Assembly: GCF_012034245.1 (NCBI RefSeq)
Contig: NZ_JAATEO010000008.1
Span: forward strand, 62,001-126,000
Length of the DNA: 64,000 nt
Source: Micromonospora thermarum
GTDB taxonomy: Bacteria; Actinomycetota; Actinomycetes; Mycobacteriales; Micromonosporaceae
Direction: 5' to 3'
Translations under genes and position numbers: made by a program
The notes under the pieces: generated by a model
Told to the model about the DNA's origin: nothing
What the model saw: only the letters and a program-made list of their open reading frames with translations
The model's database searches: none
In this document: piece after piece, positions 33,085-43,136 of the stretch
Layout: each line of letters starts with the position of its first letter
Position numbering within the stretch: the first letter of the stretch is position 1

Positions 33085-33993
33085 TCAGGCCGCCAGGTCC
33101 AGCTCCCGCGATGCGACCACCGGCCGGGTCGGCAGCGGGTGCAGCGCCGCGGTCCGGGGCACCCGGGCGGGCACCAGGTGCACCGCCGACTCGGCGGCCC
33201 GCGCCAGCACCCGCCGGTCGGCGTCCGCCGCCGGATGCAGGGCCGCCGTGACGGCCACGGTCACCACCAGGTCGCGGGCGCCGAGCACCCGCCGCAGCGA
33301 CCGCCACAGGGTCTCGTCGCCGAGGAAGGCCGCCGCGGTGGTGGCCGTGTCGGTGGCCGCGCACCGGTAGCCGATCCGCAGCGGCACCACCGGGGCACCC
33401 GCGTCGATCGCGGCCTGGAACATCGCCGGCCGGAACCCGCCGGCCGGCCGGCAGTCCCCCGCGTCACCGCACCAGGTGGTGCCCTCCGGGAAGACGGCGG
33501 CCGGCCGCCCGGAGCGCAGCAGGGCGGCCAGCCGCGCCACCGTGTCCGGCAGGTCCCGGGGCCGGGCCCGGTCCACGAAGACCGTCCCGGCGACGCCGGC
33601 GAGCTGGCCGATCAGCGGCCACGTCCGCACCTCGCTCTTGGCCATCATCCGGGCCGGCGACACGGCCAGCACCGCCAGGATGTCCAGCCACGACACGTGG
33701 TTGGCGACCAGCAGCGCGCGCCGCCGGGGCAGCCGGCCCCGGACCACGAGGCGCACGCCGAGGGCCGCTGCGGTGGCCCGCGCCCAGCGGCGGGTCGCGG
33801 CCTCCCGCTCGCGAACGGGCAGCAGCGGGAGCAGCACCGCCAGTCCGGCACCGGCGAGCAGCACCGCCAGTCCGGCGGCCATCCGGCCCAGCCGCCGGGC
33901 GGCGGAGACCTCGGGCGCGTCACCGGGCACCGGCAGGCAGGTCGGGCCGCATCCGGAGGTCGGCCGCCAGAGGTCGTACGGGACGGCGGTCAC
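33085..33993 (-). CDS. Lysophospholipid acyltransferase (PlsC; OlsA-like)
   Basis: A 302-aa PlsC-family enzyme. Two membrane-associated segments near the N-terminus precede the HX4D box NHVSWLD and the VFPEGTTWCGD acceptor motif; KSEV and FVDRARPRD are the other conserved blocks. GTG 33993 overlaps the GNAT gene stop (GTGA). A PlsC coupled to an Acetyltransf_5-type GNAT is the arrangement of olsA-olsB, which make ornithine lipids in two acylations. That assignment is inference from pairing; generic 1-acylglycerol-3-phosphate acyltransferase activity is the alternative. Confidence 0.85.
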   Translation of the reverse strand: MTAVPYDLWRPTSGCGPTCLPVPGDAPEVSAARRLGRMAAGLAVLLAGAGLAVLLPLLPVREREAATRRWARATAAALGVRLVVRGRLPRRRALLVANHVSWLDILAVLAVSPARMMAKSEVRTWPLIGQLAGVAGTVFVDRARPRDLPDTVARLAALLRSGRPAAVFPEGTTWCGDAGDCRPAGGFRPAMFQAAIDAGAPVVPLRIGYRCAATDTATTAAAFLGDETLWRSLRRVLGARDLVVTVAVTAALHPAADADRRVLARAAESAVHLVPARVPRTAALHPLPTRPVVASRELDLAA

Positions 33994-34763
33994 CGCTCCA
34001 CCCCGCCCAGGAAGTGCCGAAGGTAGCGCGGGTTCATCCGGTCCAGGGAGAAGAGCACGTAGAAGTCGGCGACGCCGAAGTCCGGGTCGTAGGCCGGCTC
34101 GCCGCAGACCCACGCGCCGAGGCGCAGGTAGCCGCGGAGCAGCGGCGGGACAAGTGCCCGCGCCTCCGTTACCCCGACCGCGTCGGTGGGCACGCCGGGC
34201 TCGGCGAACCAGGGGCGCAGCGGGCGGACCCGCAACGGCGGCGGAGCCAGGTGCTTCGTCCGCGCCAGGGCCCACACCTCCGCGGCCGCCCGTCCCCCGT
34301 CGGCCACCGGGACCGAGGCACAGCCGCCGAGCCAGCGGACCCCGCGCAGGTGCAGGTAGCGGGCGATGCCGGCCCACATCAGGTTGATCACGGCGCCGGA
34401 GCGGTGGTCCGGGTGTACGCAGGACCGCCCGGCCTCCACCAGGTCGTCGCGGAGCGGGTCCAGCGGCGTCAGGTCGAACTCGTCCTCGGCGTACCGGCGG
34501 TCGGTGCGGCCCGGTGGCAGCAGCCGGTACGTCCCGACGACCTCACCGGTGCTCTCCTGCCGCACGATCAGGTGGTCGCAGTACGGGTCGAAGTCGTCGA
34601 CGTCGAGGCCACCCGCACCGGGGCGCAGGGTGGCGCCCAACTCGGTGGCGAAGACCTCGTGTCGGAGGCGTTGCGCGGCCGCGACCTGGCTGGGGTCGTC
34701 GGCGATCGACAGCGTGTACCCGCTGGTCGTGAGGGGTGCGCCAGCGGCGGGCAGAACGGCCAT
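33990..34763 (-). CDS. GNAT acyltransferase (OlsB-like, ornithine N-acyltransferase family)
   Basis: A 257-aa protein of the long-chain N-acyltransferase (Acetyltransf_5/OlsB) type. LRHEVFATELGA, DDFDPYCDHLIVRQ, VVGTYRLLPPG, EAGRSCVHPDHR and ADFYVLFSLDRMNPRYLRHFLG correspond to the family blocks. OlsB transfers a 3-hydroxyacyl group from ACP to the alpha-amine of ornithine. ATG 34763 follows AGGT; the ORF extension to 35027 is not protein-like. It is coupled to the downstream PlsC, so the pair could build an aminolipid such as ornithine lipid. Confidence 0.82.
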   Translation of the reverse strand: MAVLPAAGAPLTTSGYTLSIADDPSQVAAAQRLRHEVFATELGATLRPGAGGLDVDDFDPYCDHLIVRQESTGEVVGTYRLLPPGRTDRRYAEDEFDLTPLDPLRDDLVEAGRSCVHPDHRSGAVINLMWAGIARYLHLRGVRWLGGCASVPVADGGRAAAEVWALARTKHLAPPPLRVRPLRPWFAEPGVPTDAVGVTEARALVPPLLRGYLRLGAWVCGEPAYDPDFGVADFYVLFSLDRMNPRYLRHFLGGVER

Positions 34764-34938
34764 GCGTACCTGTGTAGGGGCCCCGGGTTGCCGGTCACGG
34801 TGGTGAGGAGTGTCGATCGGGTGAACGGCGGTGGGCGGCCGGCTGCCGTCACCGCCTCCTGGCGCCGCCGGGCGGACGTGGCAGGCTGCCCGGGGCGGGC
34901 CGGCGACGGGGCCGGTGCCGCCGACCGGAGGTGCAGAC

Positions 34939-35613
34939 ATGATCATCGGCGCGCGGTACAACGGCCCGCCCGGCTCGGGCAACGGCGGGTGGAGCGCGGG
35001 GACGTTCGCGGCCTCGGCGCTGGACACCCCGCAGTCCCGGCCCGCGGCGCCCGACGACGCGGTGGAGGTGACCCTGCGACGGCCGCCGCCGCTGGAGACC
35101 CCGCTGACCCGGCACGGGAACGAGGTCCGCGACCCGGACGGTCACCTGGTCGCCGAGGTCCGCCCGGTCCCGGGGTTCCGCACCGTGGTGGACGCGGTCG
35201 ACCTGCCGACGGCACGTGCCGCCGCGGCCGCGTACCCCGGGCTGGTGGACCACCCCTTCCCCGGCTGCTTCGTCTGCGGCCCGGAGCGGCCCGACGGCCT
35301 GCGGATCTTTCCCGGTCCGCTGCCGGACGGCCGCACCGCCGCGCCGTTCCGCGTGCCGGACGACGTCGACGCGGTGACCGTCTGGGCGGCGCTGGACTGC
35401 CCCGGCGGCTGGTCGGTGATCGCGCCCGGCCGGCCGTACGTGCTGGGTCGGATCGCCGCCGTGGTCGACGCGCTGCCGGAGCCGGGCGACGAGTGCGTGG
35501 TGACCGGGATGATGGCGGGCGCCGAGGGCCGGAAGGCCGAGGTGCACAGCAGCCTGTACGCGCCGGACGGCACCCTCCTCGCCTGGGCCCGCGCCACCTG
35601 GATCGCGGTGTAG
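34939..35613 (+). CDS. Conserved hypothetical protein, hotdog-like
   Basis: A 224-aa protein from ATG 34939, after a good GGAGGTG. The N-terminal IIGARYNGPPGSGNGGWSAG and central CFVCGP resemble actinobacterial thioesterase-superfamily (double hotdog) proteins, where CFVCGP marks the second half. Strand-rich segments (VEVTLRRPPPLETPL, VWAALDCPGGW, HSSLYAPDGTLLAWARATW) fit that fold. A CoA-thioesterase or acyl-binding role is possible but unproven. It is divergent from the OlsB-like gene with about 175 bp between starts. Confidence 0.75.
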   Translation: MIIGARYNGPPGSGNGGWSAGTFAASALDTPQSRPAAPDDAVEVTLRRPPPLETPLTRHGNEVRDPDGHLVAEVRPVPGFRTVVDAVDLPTARAAAAAYPGLVDHPFPGCFVCGPERPDGLRIFPGPLPDGRTAAPFRVPDDVDAVTVWAALDCPGGWSVIAPGRPYVLGRIAAVVDALPEPGDECVVTGMMAGAEGRKAEVHSSLYAPDGTLLAWARATWIAV

Positions 35614-35944
35614 GGCCTTTCGCGTTGCCTGGCGGAAGCGCGCTGGTCGTTCTCAAGGAGGAGCGCCTCCCGCGTGAGGCTGAGGAGTAGGTACGTACGA
35701 CGCCTGATTGATCCGGTTGCGCCGGCCACTCACCCTGTGCAGTGGCATACCCCTAACGCCACCCACTGAGGGCTGTCAGCTGTGGCCGGTTGAGTAGGCG
35801 TTGATGCGGGTTGGCTTTGGGGAAGTGGCTTGCGGAGTAGGTGGTGCATGGTAGCGGGTGTCGATCGGGTGCCTGTCGGTGCGGCGATGCGGGGCGTGGG
35901 GCTGGTTGGGGTGGATGTCCCACCCGGTGGTTAGTGTCCCCACT
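35614..35944. other. Intergenic region and left part of the TnpB element
   Basis: No gene. From about 35690 the sequence becomes less GC-rich and G/T-biased. An imperfect hairpin CAGTGGC...GCCACCCACTG (35740-35768) is a candidate left-end structure. CCCC-ACTAT-GGGG (35938-35950) overlaps the tnpB start codon and could mask it. Confidence 0.4.
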
Positions 35945-37335
35945 ATGGGGCAGCCGAATCGGCTGAGCGTTGTCCAGGCGTATCGATTCGCGTTGGACCT
36001 GTCCCCGGCGCAGGAGCGGGCAGTGCTGGGTCATGCCGGGGCGGCGCGGGTGGCGTACAACTGGGGGCTGGCCCGGGTGAAGGCCGTGTTGGATCAGCGG
36101 GCTGCTGAACGCAGCTACGGCATCGGCGACGATCAGCTCACCCCGGCTCCTGGATGGACGCTGCCGGCCCTGCGCCAGGCGTGGAACACGGCGAAGGAGG
36201 ACGCGGCACCGTGGTGGCGGGATTACTCGAAGGAGGCATACAACACTGGCCTCGACGCCCTCGCCCGTGGGCTCAAGAACTGGGCCGACTCCCGCTCCGG
36301 TAAGCGATCCGGCCGGCCGGTCGGCTTTCCCCGGTTCAAGTCGCGCCGCCGGTCGACACCGGCGGTGCGGTTCACCACCGGGGCCATCCGGGTAGAGCCG
36401 GATCGAAAGCATGTGGTGCTGCCCCGGCTGGGCCGGTTGAAGCTGCACGAGTCGGCGCGCAAACTCGCCCGCCGGCTTCAGGCCGGCACCGCCCGGATCC
36501 TGTCCGCCACGGTGCGTCGTGACGGCCGCCGGTGGTACGTGTCGTTCACCTGTGAGGTGCAGCGCGCGCGACGCACCCCCGCCCGTCCGTGCGCGACGGT
36601 CGGCGTGGACCTTGGGGTGATGCACGTGGCCGTACTGTCCACCGGCGTGCTGGTGCCGAACCCGCGGCATCTCGATGCCGCCCTGCGCAAGCTTCGCCGG
36701 ATCAGCCGTGCGCTGTCCCGCAAGGTCGGCCCAGACCGGCGCGCCCACCGAGATGCCTCGAAGCGGTGGTGTCGCACCCGAACAGCGCTGGGCCGGGCGC
36801 ATGCCCGGGTGGCGAACCTGCGCCGCGACGGCCTGCACAAGCTCACCACCCGCCTCGCCACCGGCTACGGCACGATCGTGGTGGAGGACCTCAACGTGGC
36901 CGGCATGCTGCGCGGCCGCCGGCTGGCCCGGCGGATCACTGATGCCGGCTTCGCCGAGATCCGCCGACAACTCGTCTACAAGACCGACTGGTACGGCGGC
37001 CGGCTGGTGGTGGCCGACCGCTGGTGCCCCTCCTCGAACACGTGCTCGGCATGTGGCGCGGTGAGAACCAAGCTGACCCTGTCCGAGCGCACCTTCACCT
37101 GCACCACCTGCGGCCTCGTCCTGGACCGGGACGTCAACGCCGCACGCAACCTGGCCGCCCTGGCGGCCACCGTCGCCGGGAGTGGCCCGGAGACACTAAA
37201 CGGACGCCGAGCCGACCGGAAGACCCCGCCCGCGGGGCTGGTGGCCGTGAAACGTCTACCCGGCACCGCCACCGCGGACAAGACCGGGACCGTCCCACCG
37301 CAAGGTAGGACATCCGATCATGCACCTACTGCTGC
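35690..37335 (+). mobile_element. IS200/IS605-like element, tnpB only
   Basis: The unit contains a full-length tnpB but no tnpA (Y1 transposase). Boundaries are approximate: the left end is placed near the composition change and hairpin at 35740-35768, the right end shortly after the hairpin at 37292-37311. It lies between the hotdog-like gene and an ABC operon, with the ABC start only 16 bp beyond the tnpB stop. It is probably mobilised in trans or immobile. Confidence 0.55.
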
Positions 37336-37342
37336 TTCATGA
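35945..37342 (+). CDS. tnpB: RNA-guided endonuclease TnpB (IS200/IS605 family)
   Basis: A 465-aa TnpB. The N-terminal OrfB helix-turn-helix and wedge region (YRFALDLSPAQERAVLGHAGAARVAYN) and the RuvC nuclease residues are visible: Asp in VGVDLGVMHVAVLS, Glu in TIVVEDLNVAGM and Asp in LDRDVNAARNLAAL. A four-Cys zinc ribbon (CSACGAV...CTTCGLV) sits between the second and third. All catalytic acids are intact, so it may be active as an omega-RNA-guided nuclease. The C-terminal tail is Pro/Gly/Thr-rich, as usual where coding sequence overlaps the guide RNA scaffold. ATG 35945 is chosen; earlier in-frame starts give non-protein-like sequence. Confidence 0.92.
   Translation: MGQPNRLSVVQAYRFALDLSPAQERAVLGHAGAARVAYNWGLARVKAVLDQRAAERSYGIGDDQLTPAPGWTLPALRQAWNTAKEDAAPWWRDYSKEAYNTGLDALARGLKNWADSRSGKRSGRPVGFPRFKSRRRSTPAVRFTTGAIRVEPDRKHVVLPRLGRLKLHESARKLARRLQAGTARILSATVRRDGRRWYVSFTCEVQRARRTPARPCATVGVDLGVMHVAVLSTGVLVPNPRHLDAALRKLRRISRALSRKVGPDRRAHRDASKRWCRTRTALGRAHARVANLRRDGLHKLTTRLATGYGTIVVEDLNVAGMLRGRRLARRITDAGFAEIRRQLVYKTDWYGGRLVVADRWCPSSNTCSACGAVRTKLTLSERTFTCTTCGLVLDRDVNAARNLAALAATVAGSGPETLNGRRADRKTPPAGLVAVKRLPGTATADKTGTVPPQGRTSDHAPTAAS
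37160..37335 (+). ncRNA. Candidate omega-RNA (reRNA) scaffold overlapping the 3' end of tnpB
   Basis: In IS605-type elements the guide RNA scaffold overlaps the tnpB 3' end and right end, and the guide is the flanking host DNA. Here the tail after the last RuvC motif is low-complexity as protein but structured as nucleic acid. It ends in GTCCCACC-GCAA-GGTAGGAC (37292-37311), a stem with one mismatch and a GNRA tetraloop. The guide would be roughly the bases following the element right end, near 37312-37340. The exact 3' boundary is not determinable by eye. Confidence 0.4.
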
Positions 37343-37358
37343 GAGGAAACGGAGAAGA

Positions 37359-38294
37359 ATGTCTGACGGGCAGCGAAGCCCCACCAGCGACGGTCAGATC
37401 GTGGTGTCCGGCCTGACGAAGGTCTACCGCAACGTCCGCGCGGTCGACGACCTGTCGTTCACGGTCGAGCCGGGCCGGGTCACCGGCTTCCTCGGCCCGA
37501 ACGGCGCCGGCAAGACGACCACGCTCCGCATGCTGCTGAACCTGGTCACCCCGACCGGTGGCCAGGCGACCATCGGTGGCCGGCGGTACGCCGACCTGAC
37601 CGATCCGCTGCGGCACGTGGGGGCGGTGCTGGAGGCGTCCAGCGCGCACAAGGGCCGCACCGGGATCAACCACCTGCGGGTGATCTGCGCGGCCGCCGGC
37701 CTGCCGAAGTCGCGCGCCGACGAGGCACTGGCGCTGGTCGGGCTGACGCCGGCCGCCAAGCGCAAGTTCAAGGGCTACTCGCTCGGCATGAAGCAGCGGC
37801 TGGGCATCGCCGCCGCGATGCTCGGCGACCCGCGGGTGCTGATCCTGGACGAGCCGGCGAACGGCCTCGACCCGGAGGGCATCCGGTGGATGCGCGGGTT
37901 CCTCAAGAACCTGGCCGCCCAGGGACGGACCGTCCTGGTCTCCAGCCACCTACTGTCCGAGATGCAGCTCCTCGCCGACGACGTGGTGATCATCGCGGCC
38001 GGCCGGCTCGTCCGGCAGGGCCCGGTGGACCAGGTGATCGGGTCGATGACGCACGGCGTCCGGGTACGGGTCCGCACGCCGCAGGCCGACGCGCTGACCG
38101 CCGCGCTGAAGGACGGGCCCGCCACGGTGGACGTCGACGAGCACGGCACGCTGCTGGTCGGCGGTGTGGACGCGCCGACGGTGGGCCGGGCGGCCCTGGC
38201 CGCCGGTGTCGAGCTGCACGAACTCACCACGGAACGGCCCGACCTGGAAGGGGTCTTCCTGGAGCTGACGGCCGGAAAGGCGGGCATCCGATGA
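37359..38294 (+). CDS. ABC transporter ATP-binding protein (DrrA/CcmA-like exporter)
   Basis: A 311-aa ATPase. Walker A GPNGAGKTT, signature LGMKQRLGIAAAM (variant of LSGGQ), Walker B VLILDEPANGLDPEG and the His switch SSHLLSE are intact. The C-terminal accessory domain matches ABC-2-type exporters of the drug/antibiotic resistance group. ATG 37359 follows GGAGAAG. Its stop overlaps the permease start (ATGA). The TnpB element ends about 16-50 bp upstream, so the original promoter region was probably displaced or replaced. Confidence 0.93.
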   Translation: MSDGQRSPTSDGQIVVSGLTKVYRNVRAVDDLSFTVEPGRVTGFLGPNGAGKTTTLRMLLNLVTPTGGQATIGGRRYADLTDPLRHVGAVLEASSAHKGRTGINHLRVICAAAGLPKSRADEALALVGLTPAAKRKFKGYSLGMKQRLGIAAAMLGDPRVLILDEPANGLDPEGIRWMRGFLKNLAAQGRTVLVSSHLLSEMQLLADDVVIIAAGRLVRQGPVDQVIGSMTHGVRVRVRTPQADALTAALKDGPATVDVDEHGTLLVGGVDAPTVGRAALAAGVELHELTTERPDLEGVFLELTAGKAGIR

Positions 38295-39112
38295 ACCTCG
38301 TCCGAGCCGAGTTGGCGAAGGTCCGTACCACCAACATGTGGTGGATCCTGGCTCTGATCTACCTGCCGCTGTGGGGCCTCACCCTGTTCTTCAACTACGT
38401 CCAGACGGACCAGCTGGTGAACGGGAATCTCGGCCAGGTGCCGGAGGACCAGGCCGACACCGTGGCGGCGGTCGCCCTCCCGGACAATCTGGCCGCGAAC
38501 CTCTACACCAACGGCCAGTTCTTCGGCCTGCTGATGGTGATGCTGCTCGGCATCCTGGTGGTGACCAACGAGTTCTTCCACCAGACGGTCACCACCACGT
38601 TCCTCACGACACCGCACCGGAGCGCCGTGATGGCGGCCAAGCTGGTGGCCACGGCCGCTTTGGGGCTGATCTTCTGGTTGGTCACGACCGGCGCGAACCT
38701 GCTGGTCGGCTCCGCCATCCTGGAGTCCGTCGGCGTGGGTGCCCGGTACGGGAGCGCCGCGTGGGAGGCGATCGGGCTGAACGCCCTGGCGTACCTGCTG
38801 TGGGCGATCCTCGGCGTCGGGATCGGGGTGCTGATCCGCAGCCAGATCGGGGCCACCGTCACCGGCATCCTGCTCTACCTGGGCGGCACGATCGGCGCGG
38901 TCATCGTCATCAGCACGCTGGCAGCGCGCTTCGGGGACTGGATCAACAACCTCCAGCTCCTGGTGCCCTCCCTCGCCTCCAGCCTGATGGTCACCGGGGC
39001 CGAGATCCCGGGGAACCCGCCGCGCTGGGCGGGCGCCGCGGTGCTGGTCGGGTACGCGGTGGTGGCCGGCGTGATCGGCACGCTGACCGTGCGTCGGCGC
39101 GACATCTCCTGA
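38291..39112 (+). CDS. ABC-2 type transporter permease
   Basis: A 273-aa membrane protein with six hydrophobic segments. The first (WWILALIYLPLWGLTLFF) is followed by a large extracytoplasmic loop; others are FGLLMVMLLGILVVTNEF, LVATAALGLIFWLVTTG, ALAYLLWAILGVGIGVLI, ILLYLGGTIGAVIVIS and GAAVLVGYAVVAGVIG. TNEFFHQTVTTTFLTTPHR is the coupling-helix region typical of ABC-2 permeases. It is translationally coupled to the ATPase and followed by a terminator. The exported substrate is unknown. Confidence 0.9.
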   Translation: MNLVRAELAKVRTTNMWWILALIYLPLWGLTLFFNYVQTDQLVNGNLGQVPEDQADTVAAVALPDNLAANLYTNGQFFGLLMVMLLGILVVTNEFFHQTVTTTFLTTPHRSAVMAAKLVATAALGLIFWLVTTGANLLVGSAILESVGVGARYGSAAWEAIGLNALAYLLWAILGVGIGVLIRSQIGATVTGILLYLGGTIGAVIVISTLAARFGDWINNLQLLVPSLASSLMVTGAEIPGNPPRWAGAAVLVGYAVVAGVIGTLTVRRRDIS

Positions 39113-39119
39113 CACACGT

Positions 39120-39149
39120 CGTGGCGGGGACGGCACCGTCCCCGCCACG
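39120..39149 (+). terminator. Terminator of the ABC operon
   Basis: A perfect 14-bp inverted repeat (CGTGGCGGGGACGG and its complement) starting 8 bp after the permease stop. Confidence 0.85.
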
Positions 39150-39395
39150 CGTGGCGGACGCACTCATCGCGACACGCCGAACTGGGCGTGCCCGACACTC
39201 CGGCGCTTACCAGCAGTTGACGGAACACGCAGCGTTTACCGAACTTCTGGCATCTTCTGTGAAACGGACCACGCGGCGGAGGCGGAAATGCCTGCGGGTT
39301 CCGTACGGCGTAGCCTGGGAGCCGACTCCGCGCGCCCGGAGGAAAGGGCGCACCGCGTGACACACAAACCCGCGTGAAAGAGGCGATTACCGGCC

Positions 39396-42300
39396 GTGTC
39401 GACCCAGCAGACTTCGCAGGAGAACCCACTGGCGGGTTTCGGCCCGAACGAGTGGATCGTCGAGGAGATGTACCAGCGGTACCTCACCGACCCCACCAGC
39501 GTCGACCCGGCCTGGCACGACTTCTTCGCGGACTACCGGCCCGCACCGGGCGCCGCGACGCCGCGTGCCGAGCAGCCCGCCCCGAAGCCCGCCGCCGCGC
39601 CCGAGCCGTCCGGCCAGCAGGAGGCCGCCGCGACCGTGGCGCAGCCCGGGCGTAAGGAGGCCGAGGCGAAGCCGGCCCCGGCCAAGCCCGCCGCGGAGAA
39701 GGCCGCCGCCAAGCCGGCGAAGGCCGCCCCGGCGAAGCCGGCCGCGAAGGCCGCCGTCCCGACCGCCGCCGGCCCGCAGACCACGCCGCTGCGCGGCGTC
39801 GCCGCCAAGATCGTCCAGAACATGGACGCGTCGCTGAGCGTGCCGACCGCGACCAGCGTGCGAGCCGTCCCGGCCAAGCTCCTGGTCGACAACCGCATCG
39901 TGATCAACAACCACCTCGCCCGCGGGCGCGGTGGCAAGGTCAGCTTCACCCACCTCATCGGGTACGCGCTGGTCCGCGCGCTCGTCGCGCACCCGGAGAT
40001 GAACAACTCGTACGCCGAGGTCGACGGCAAGCCGGTGCTGGTCCGCCCCGAGCACGTCAACCTGGGCATCGCCATCGACCTCACCAAGCCGGACGGCAGC
40101 CGCAACCTGGTGGTGCCCTCCATCAAGGCCTGCGAGCAGATGGACTTCCGGCAGTTCTGGCAGGCGTACGAGGACGTGGTCCGGCGGGCTCGGAAGAACG
40201 AGCTGACCATGGAGGACTACTCCGGCACCACCATCTCGCTGACCAACCCGGGCGGCATCGGCACCGTGCACTCGATGCCGCGCCTCATGACCGGGCAGAG
40301 CGCGATCATCGGCGTCGGCGCGATGGAGTACCCGGCGCCGTACCAGGGCATGAGCGAGGCCACCCTCGCCGAGCTGGCGGTCAGCAAGGTCATCACGCTG
40401 ACCAGCACGTACGACCACCGCATCATCCAGGGCGCGCAGTCCGGCGAGTTCCTGAAGGTGATGCACGAGCTGCTGCTCGGCGAGCACGGCTTCTACGACC
40501 AGATCTTCACCTCGCTGCGCATCCCCTACGAGCCGGTGCGCTGGATGCGCGACGTCGCGGTCGACGGCGAGGGGCAGATCAACAAGACCGCGCGGGTGCA
40601 CGAGCTGATCCACGCGTACCGGGTGCGCGGCCACCTGATGGCCGACACCGACCCGCTGGAGTTCAAGATCCGCAAGCACCCGGACCTGGACGTCCTCCAG
40701 CACGGGCTGACCCTGTGGGACCTGGACCGGGTCTTCCCGGTGAACGGCTTCGCCGGCAAGCAGCGGATGAAGCTGCGCGAGGTCCTCGGTGTGCTGCGCG
40801 ACTCGTACTGCCGCCGGGTCGGCATCGAGTACATGCACATCCAGGACCCGGAGGAGCGGCGCTGGATCCAGGAGCGGGTCGAGCGCCGGTACGAGAAGCC
40901 GTCGCCGGAGGAGCAGAAGCACGTGCTCAACCGGCTCAACGCCGCGGAGGCGTTCGAGACCTTCCTCCAGACCAAGTACGTGGGCCAGAAGCGGTTCTCG
41001 CTGGAGGGCGGCGAGTCGCTGATCCCGCTGCTGGGTGAGGTGCTGGAGGCCTCCGCCGAGGGCGGGCTGGACGAGGTCGTCATCGGCATGGCCCACCGGG
41101 GCCGGCTCAACGTGCTGGCCAACATCGTCGGCAAGCCGTACGAGAAGATCTTCTCCGAGTTCGAGGGCCACCTGGACCCGCGGTCCACGCAGGGCTCCGG
41201 CGACGTGAAGTACCACCTGGGCCAGAACGGCAAGTTCACCACGCCGGACGGCGACCACGCGGTGAAGGTCTCGGTGGTGGCCAACCCGTCGCACCTGGAG
41301 GCCGTCGACCCGGTGCTGGAGGGCATCGTCCGGGCCAAGCAGGACCGGATCGACCTCAAGCTGGAGGGTTACACCGTGCTGCCGCTGGCGGTGCACGGTG
41401 ACGCCGCGTTCGCCGGCCAGGGCGTGGTCGCCGAGACGCTCAACCTGTCCCAGCTGCGCGGCTACCGCACCGGCGGCACGGTGCACGTCGTGGTCAACAA
41501 CCAGGTCGGCTTCACCACCGCCCCGGAGTACAGCCGCTCCAGCCTCTACAGCACCGACGTGGCCCGGATGATCCAGGCGCCGATCTTCCACGTCAACGGT
41601 GACGACCCGGAGGCCGTGGTCCGGGTCGCCCGGCTCGCCTTCGAGTACCGGCAGGCGTTCAACAAGGACGTCGTGATCGACCTGGTCTGCTACCGGCGGC
41701 GCGGGCACAACGAGGGCGACGACCCGTCGATGTCCAACCCCCAGATGTACAAGATCATCGACTCGAAGCGCTCGGTGCGGAAGCTCTACACCGAGGAGCT
41801 GATCGGGCGGGGTGACATCACCGTGGAGGACGCGGAGGAGCTGCTGCGCGACTACCAGGCGCAGCTGGAGCGGGTCTTCAAGGCCACCCGCGACGCCGCC
41901 ACCACGCCGCGCCAGCTCTCCCGCCCGAAGCGGGAGGAGGAGCCGGAGCCGCTGGTCGAGACCGCCACCGACGCCGCGGTCGTCAAGGCCATCGGCGAGG
42001 CGCACGTCAACCTGCCGGAGGGCTTCACCCCGCACAAGCGGATCCAGCAGCTGCTCGACCGGCGGGCCAAGATGTCCGTCGAGGGCAACATCGACTGGGG
42101 CTTCGGCGAGATCATCGCCTTCGGCTCCCTGCTGCACGACGGGGTCACCGTCCGGCTCGCCGGCCAGGACTCGCGCCGCGGCACCTTCGTCCAGCGGCAC
42201 GCCTCGGTCGTCGACGCGGCGACCGGCGACGACTACCTGCCGCTGAAGTCGCTCACCGGCGACGGCGAGCGGTCCCGGTTCTTCGTGCACGACTCCCTGC

Positions 42301-43124
42301 TCAGCGAGTACGCGGCGATGGGCTTCGAGTACGGCTACTCGGTGGAGAACGTCAACGCGCTGGTCTGCTGGGAGGCCCAGTTCGGCGACTTCGTCAACGG
42401 CGCCCAATCGGTCATCGACGAGTTCATCTCCTCCGGGGAGGTGAAGTGGGGCCAGCGGTCGGCGGTCACCCTGTTGCTGCCGCACGGCCACGAGGGCCAG
42501 GGCCCGGACCACACCTCCGGCCGCCCGGAGCGGTTCCTCCAGCTCTGCGCCGAGGACAACATGCGCGTGGCGATCCCGACCACCCCGGCGAACTACTTCC
42601 ACCTGCTGCGCCGCCAGGCCCTGTCGCCGAAGCGCAAGCCGCTGGTGGTGTTCACGCCGAAGTCGCTGCTGCGGCACAAGCTCTGCATCTCGCAGGTCGA
42701 GGACTTCACCACCGGCACCTTCCAGCCGGTGCTACCCGACGGCGGCGCCCCGGCCCCGGAGCAGGTGAAGCGGGTGCTGCTCTGCTCGGGCAAGGTCTAC
42801 TACGACCTGTTCCAGGCCCGGCAGGAGCGCGGTGTCACCGACACCGCGATCGTCCGGGTGGAGCAGCTGTACCCGATCCCGGTCGACGAGATCCGGGCCG
42901 CCCTCGCGACGTACCCGAACGCGGAGGACTTCGCCTGGGTCCAGGAGGAGCCGGCCAACCAGGGCGCCTGGTCGTTCGTCGCGCTGAACATGCTGGAGCA
43001 CCTCGACGGTGTCCGGCTGCGCCGCATCTCCCGCCCGGCCGCGGCCGCCCCGGCGGTCGGCTCGGCCAAGATGCACGACGTCGAGCAGCAGGCGCTGATC
43101 GAGGCGGCCCTCCCCCGCCCGTAA
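39396..43124 (+). CDS. kgd: Multifunctional 2-oxoglutarate decarboxylase/dehydrogenase E1 with E2-like domain
   Basis: A 1242-aa actinobacterial Kgd/SucA. The N-terminal recruitment segment ([20 protein letters not shown], ending FFADY) is followed by a Pro/Ala/Lys linker. A succinyltransferase-like E2 domain lacking a lipoyl segment comes next (about residues 125-350; [14 protein letters not shown] is its catalytic end). The thiamine-diphosphate E1 body follows ([61 protein letters not shown]). It runs the TCA step from 2-oxoglutarate to succinyl-CoA or, alone, to succinic semialdehyde, and is usually inhibited by the FHA protein GarA/OdhI. GTG 39396. Architecture and length are standard for the phylum. 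Confidence 0.95.
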   Translation: MSTQQTSQENPLAGFGPNEWIVEEMYQRYLTDPTSVDPAWHDFFADYRPAPGAATPRAEQPAPKPAAAPEPSGQQEAAATVAQPGRKEAEAKPAPAKPAAEKAAAKPAKAAPAKPAAKAAVPTAAGPQTTPLRGVAAKIVQNMDASLSVPTATSVRAVPAKLLVDNRIVINNHLARGRGGKVSFTHLIGYALVRALVAHPEMNNSYAEVDGKPVLVRPEHVNLGIAIDLTKPDGSRNLVVPSIKACEQMDFRQFWQAYEDVVRRARKNELTMEDYSGTTISLTNPGGIGTVHSMPRLMTGQSAIIGVGAMEYPAPYQGMSEATLAELAVSKVITLTSTYDHRIIQGAQSGEFLKVMHELLLGEHGFYDQIFTSLRIPYEPVRWMRDVAVDGEGQINKTARVHELIHAYRVRGHLMADTDPLEFKIRKHPDLDVLQHGLTLWDLDRVFPVNGFAGKQRMKLREVLGVLRDSYCRRVGIEYMHIQDPEERRWIQERVERRYEKPSPEEQKHVLNRLNAAEAFETFLQTKYVGQKRFSLEGGESLIPLLGEVLEASAEGGLDEVVIGMAHRGRLNVLANIVGKPYEKIFSEFEGHLDPRSTQGSGDVKYHLGQNGKFTTPDGDHAVKVSVVANPSHLEAVDPVLEGIVRAKQDRIDLKLEGYTVLPLAVHGDAAFAGQGVVAETLNLSQLRGYRTGGTVHVVVNNQVGFTTAPEYSRSSLYSTDVARMIQAPIFHVNGDDPEAVVRVARLAFEYRQAFNKDVVIDLVCYRRRGHNEGDDPSMSNPQMYKIIDSKRSVRKLYTEELIGRGDITVEDAEELLRDYQAQLERVFKATRDAATTPRQLSRPKREEEPEPLVETATDAAVVKAIGEAHVNLPEGFTPHKRIQQLLDRRAKMSVEGNIDWGFGEIIAFGSLLHDGVTVRLAGQDSRRGTFVQRHASVVDAATGDDYLPLKSLTGDGERSRFFVHDSLLSEYAAMGFEYGYSVENVNALVCWEAQFGDFVNGAQSVIDEFISSGEVKWGQRSAVTLLLPHGHEGQGPDHTSGRPERFLQLCAEDNMRVAIPTTPANYFHLLRRQALSPKRKPLVVFTPKSLLRHKLCISQVEDFTTGTFQPVLPDGGAPAPEQVKRVLLCSGKVYYDLFQARQERGVTDTAIVRVEQLYPIPVDEIRAALATYPNAEDFAWVQEEPANQGAWSFVALNMLEHLDGVRLRRISRPAAAAPAVGSAKMHDVEQQALIEAALPRP

Positions 43125-43136
43125 ACGCACCACGCA

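Noticed and set aside
39387-42677. 1096-codon minus-strand frame antisense to kgd
   Set aside because: Arg/Leu/Val-rich shadow without family features; kgd is unambiguous on the plus strand.
39396-43124. E2-like domain fused to oxoglutarate dehydrogenase E1 as a novel fusion
   Set aside because: This fusion is the normal architecture of actinobacterial Kgd/OdhA proteins.
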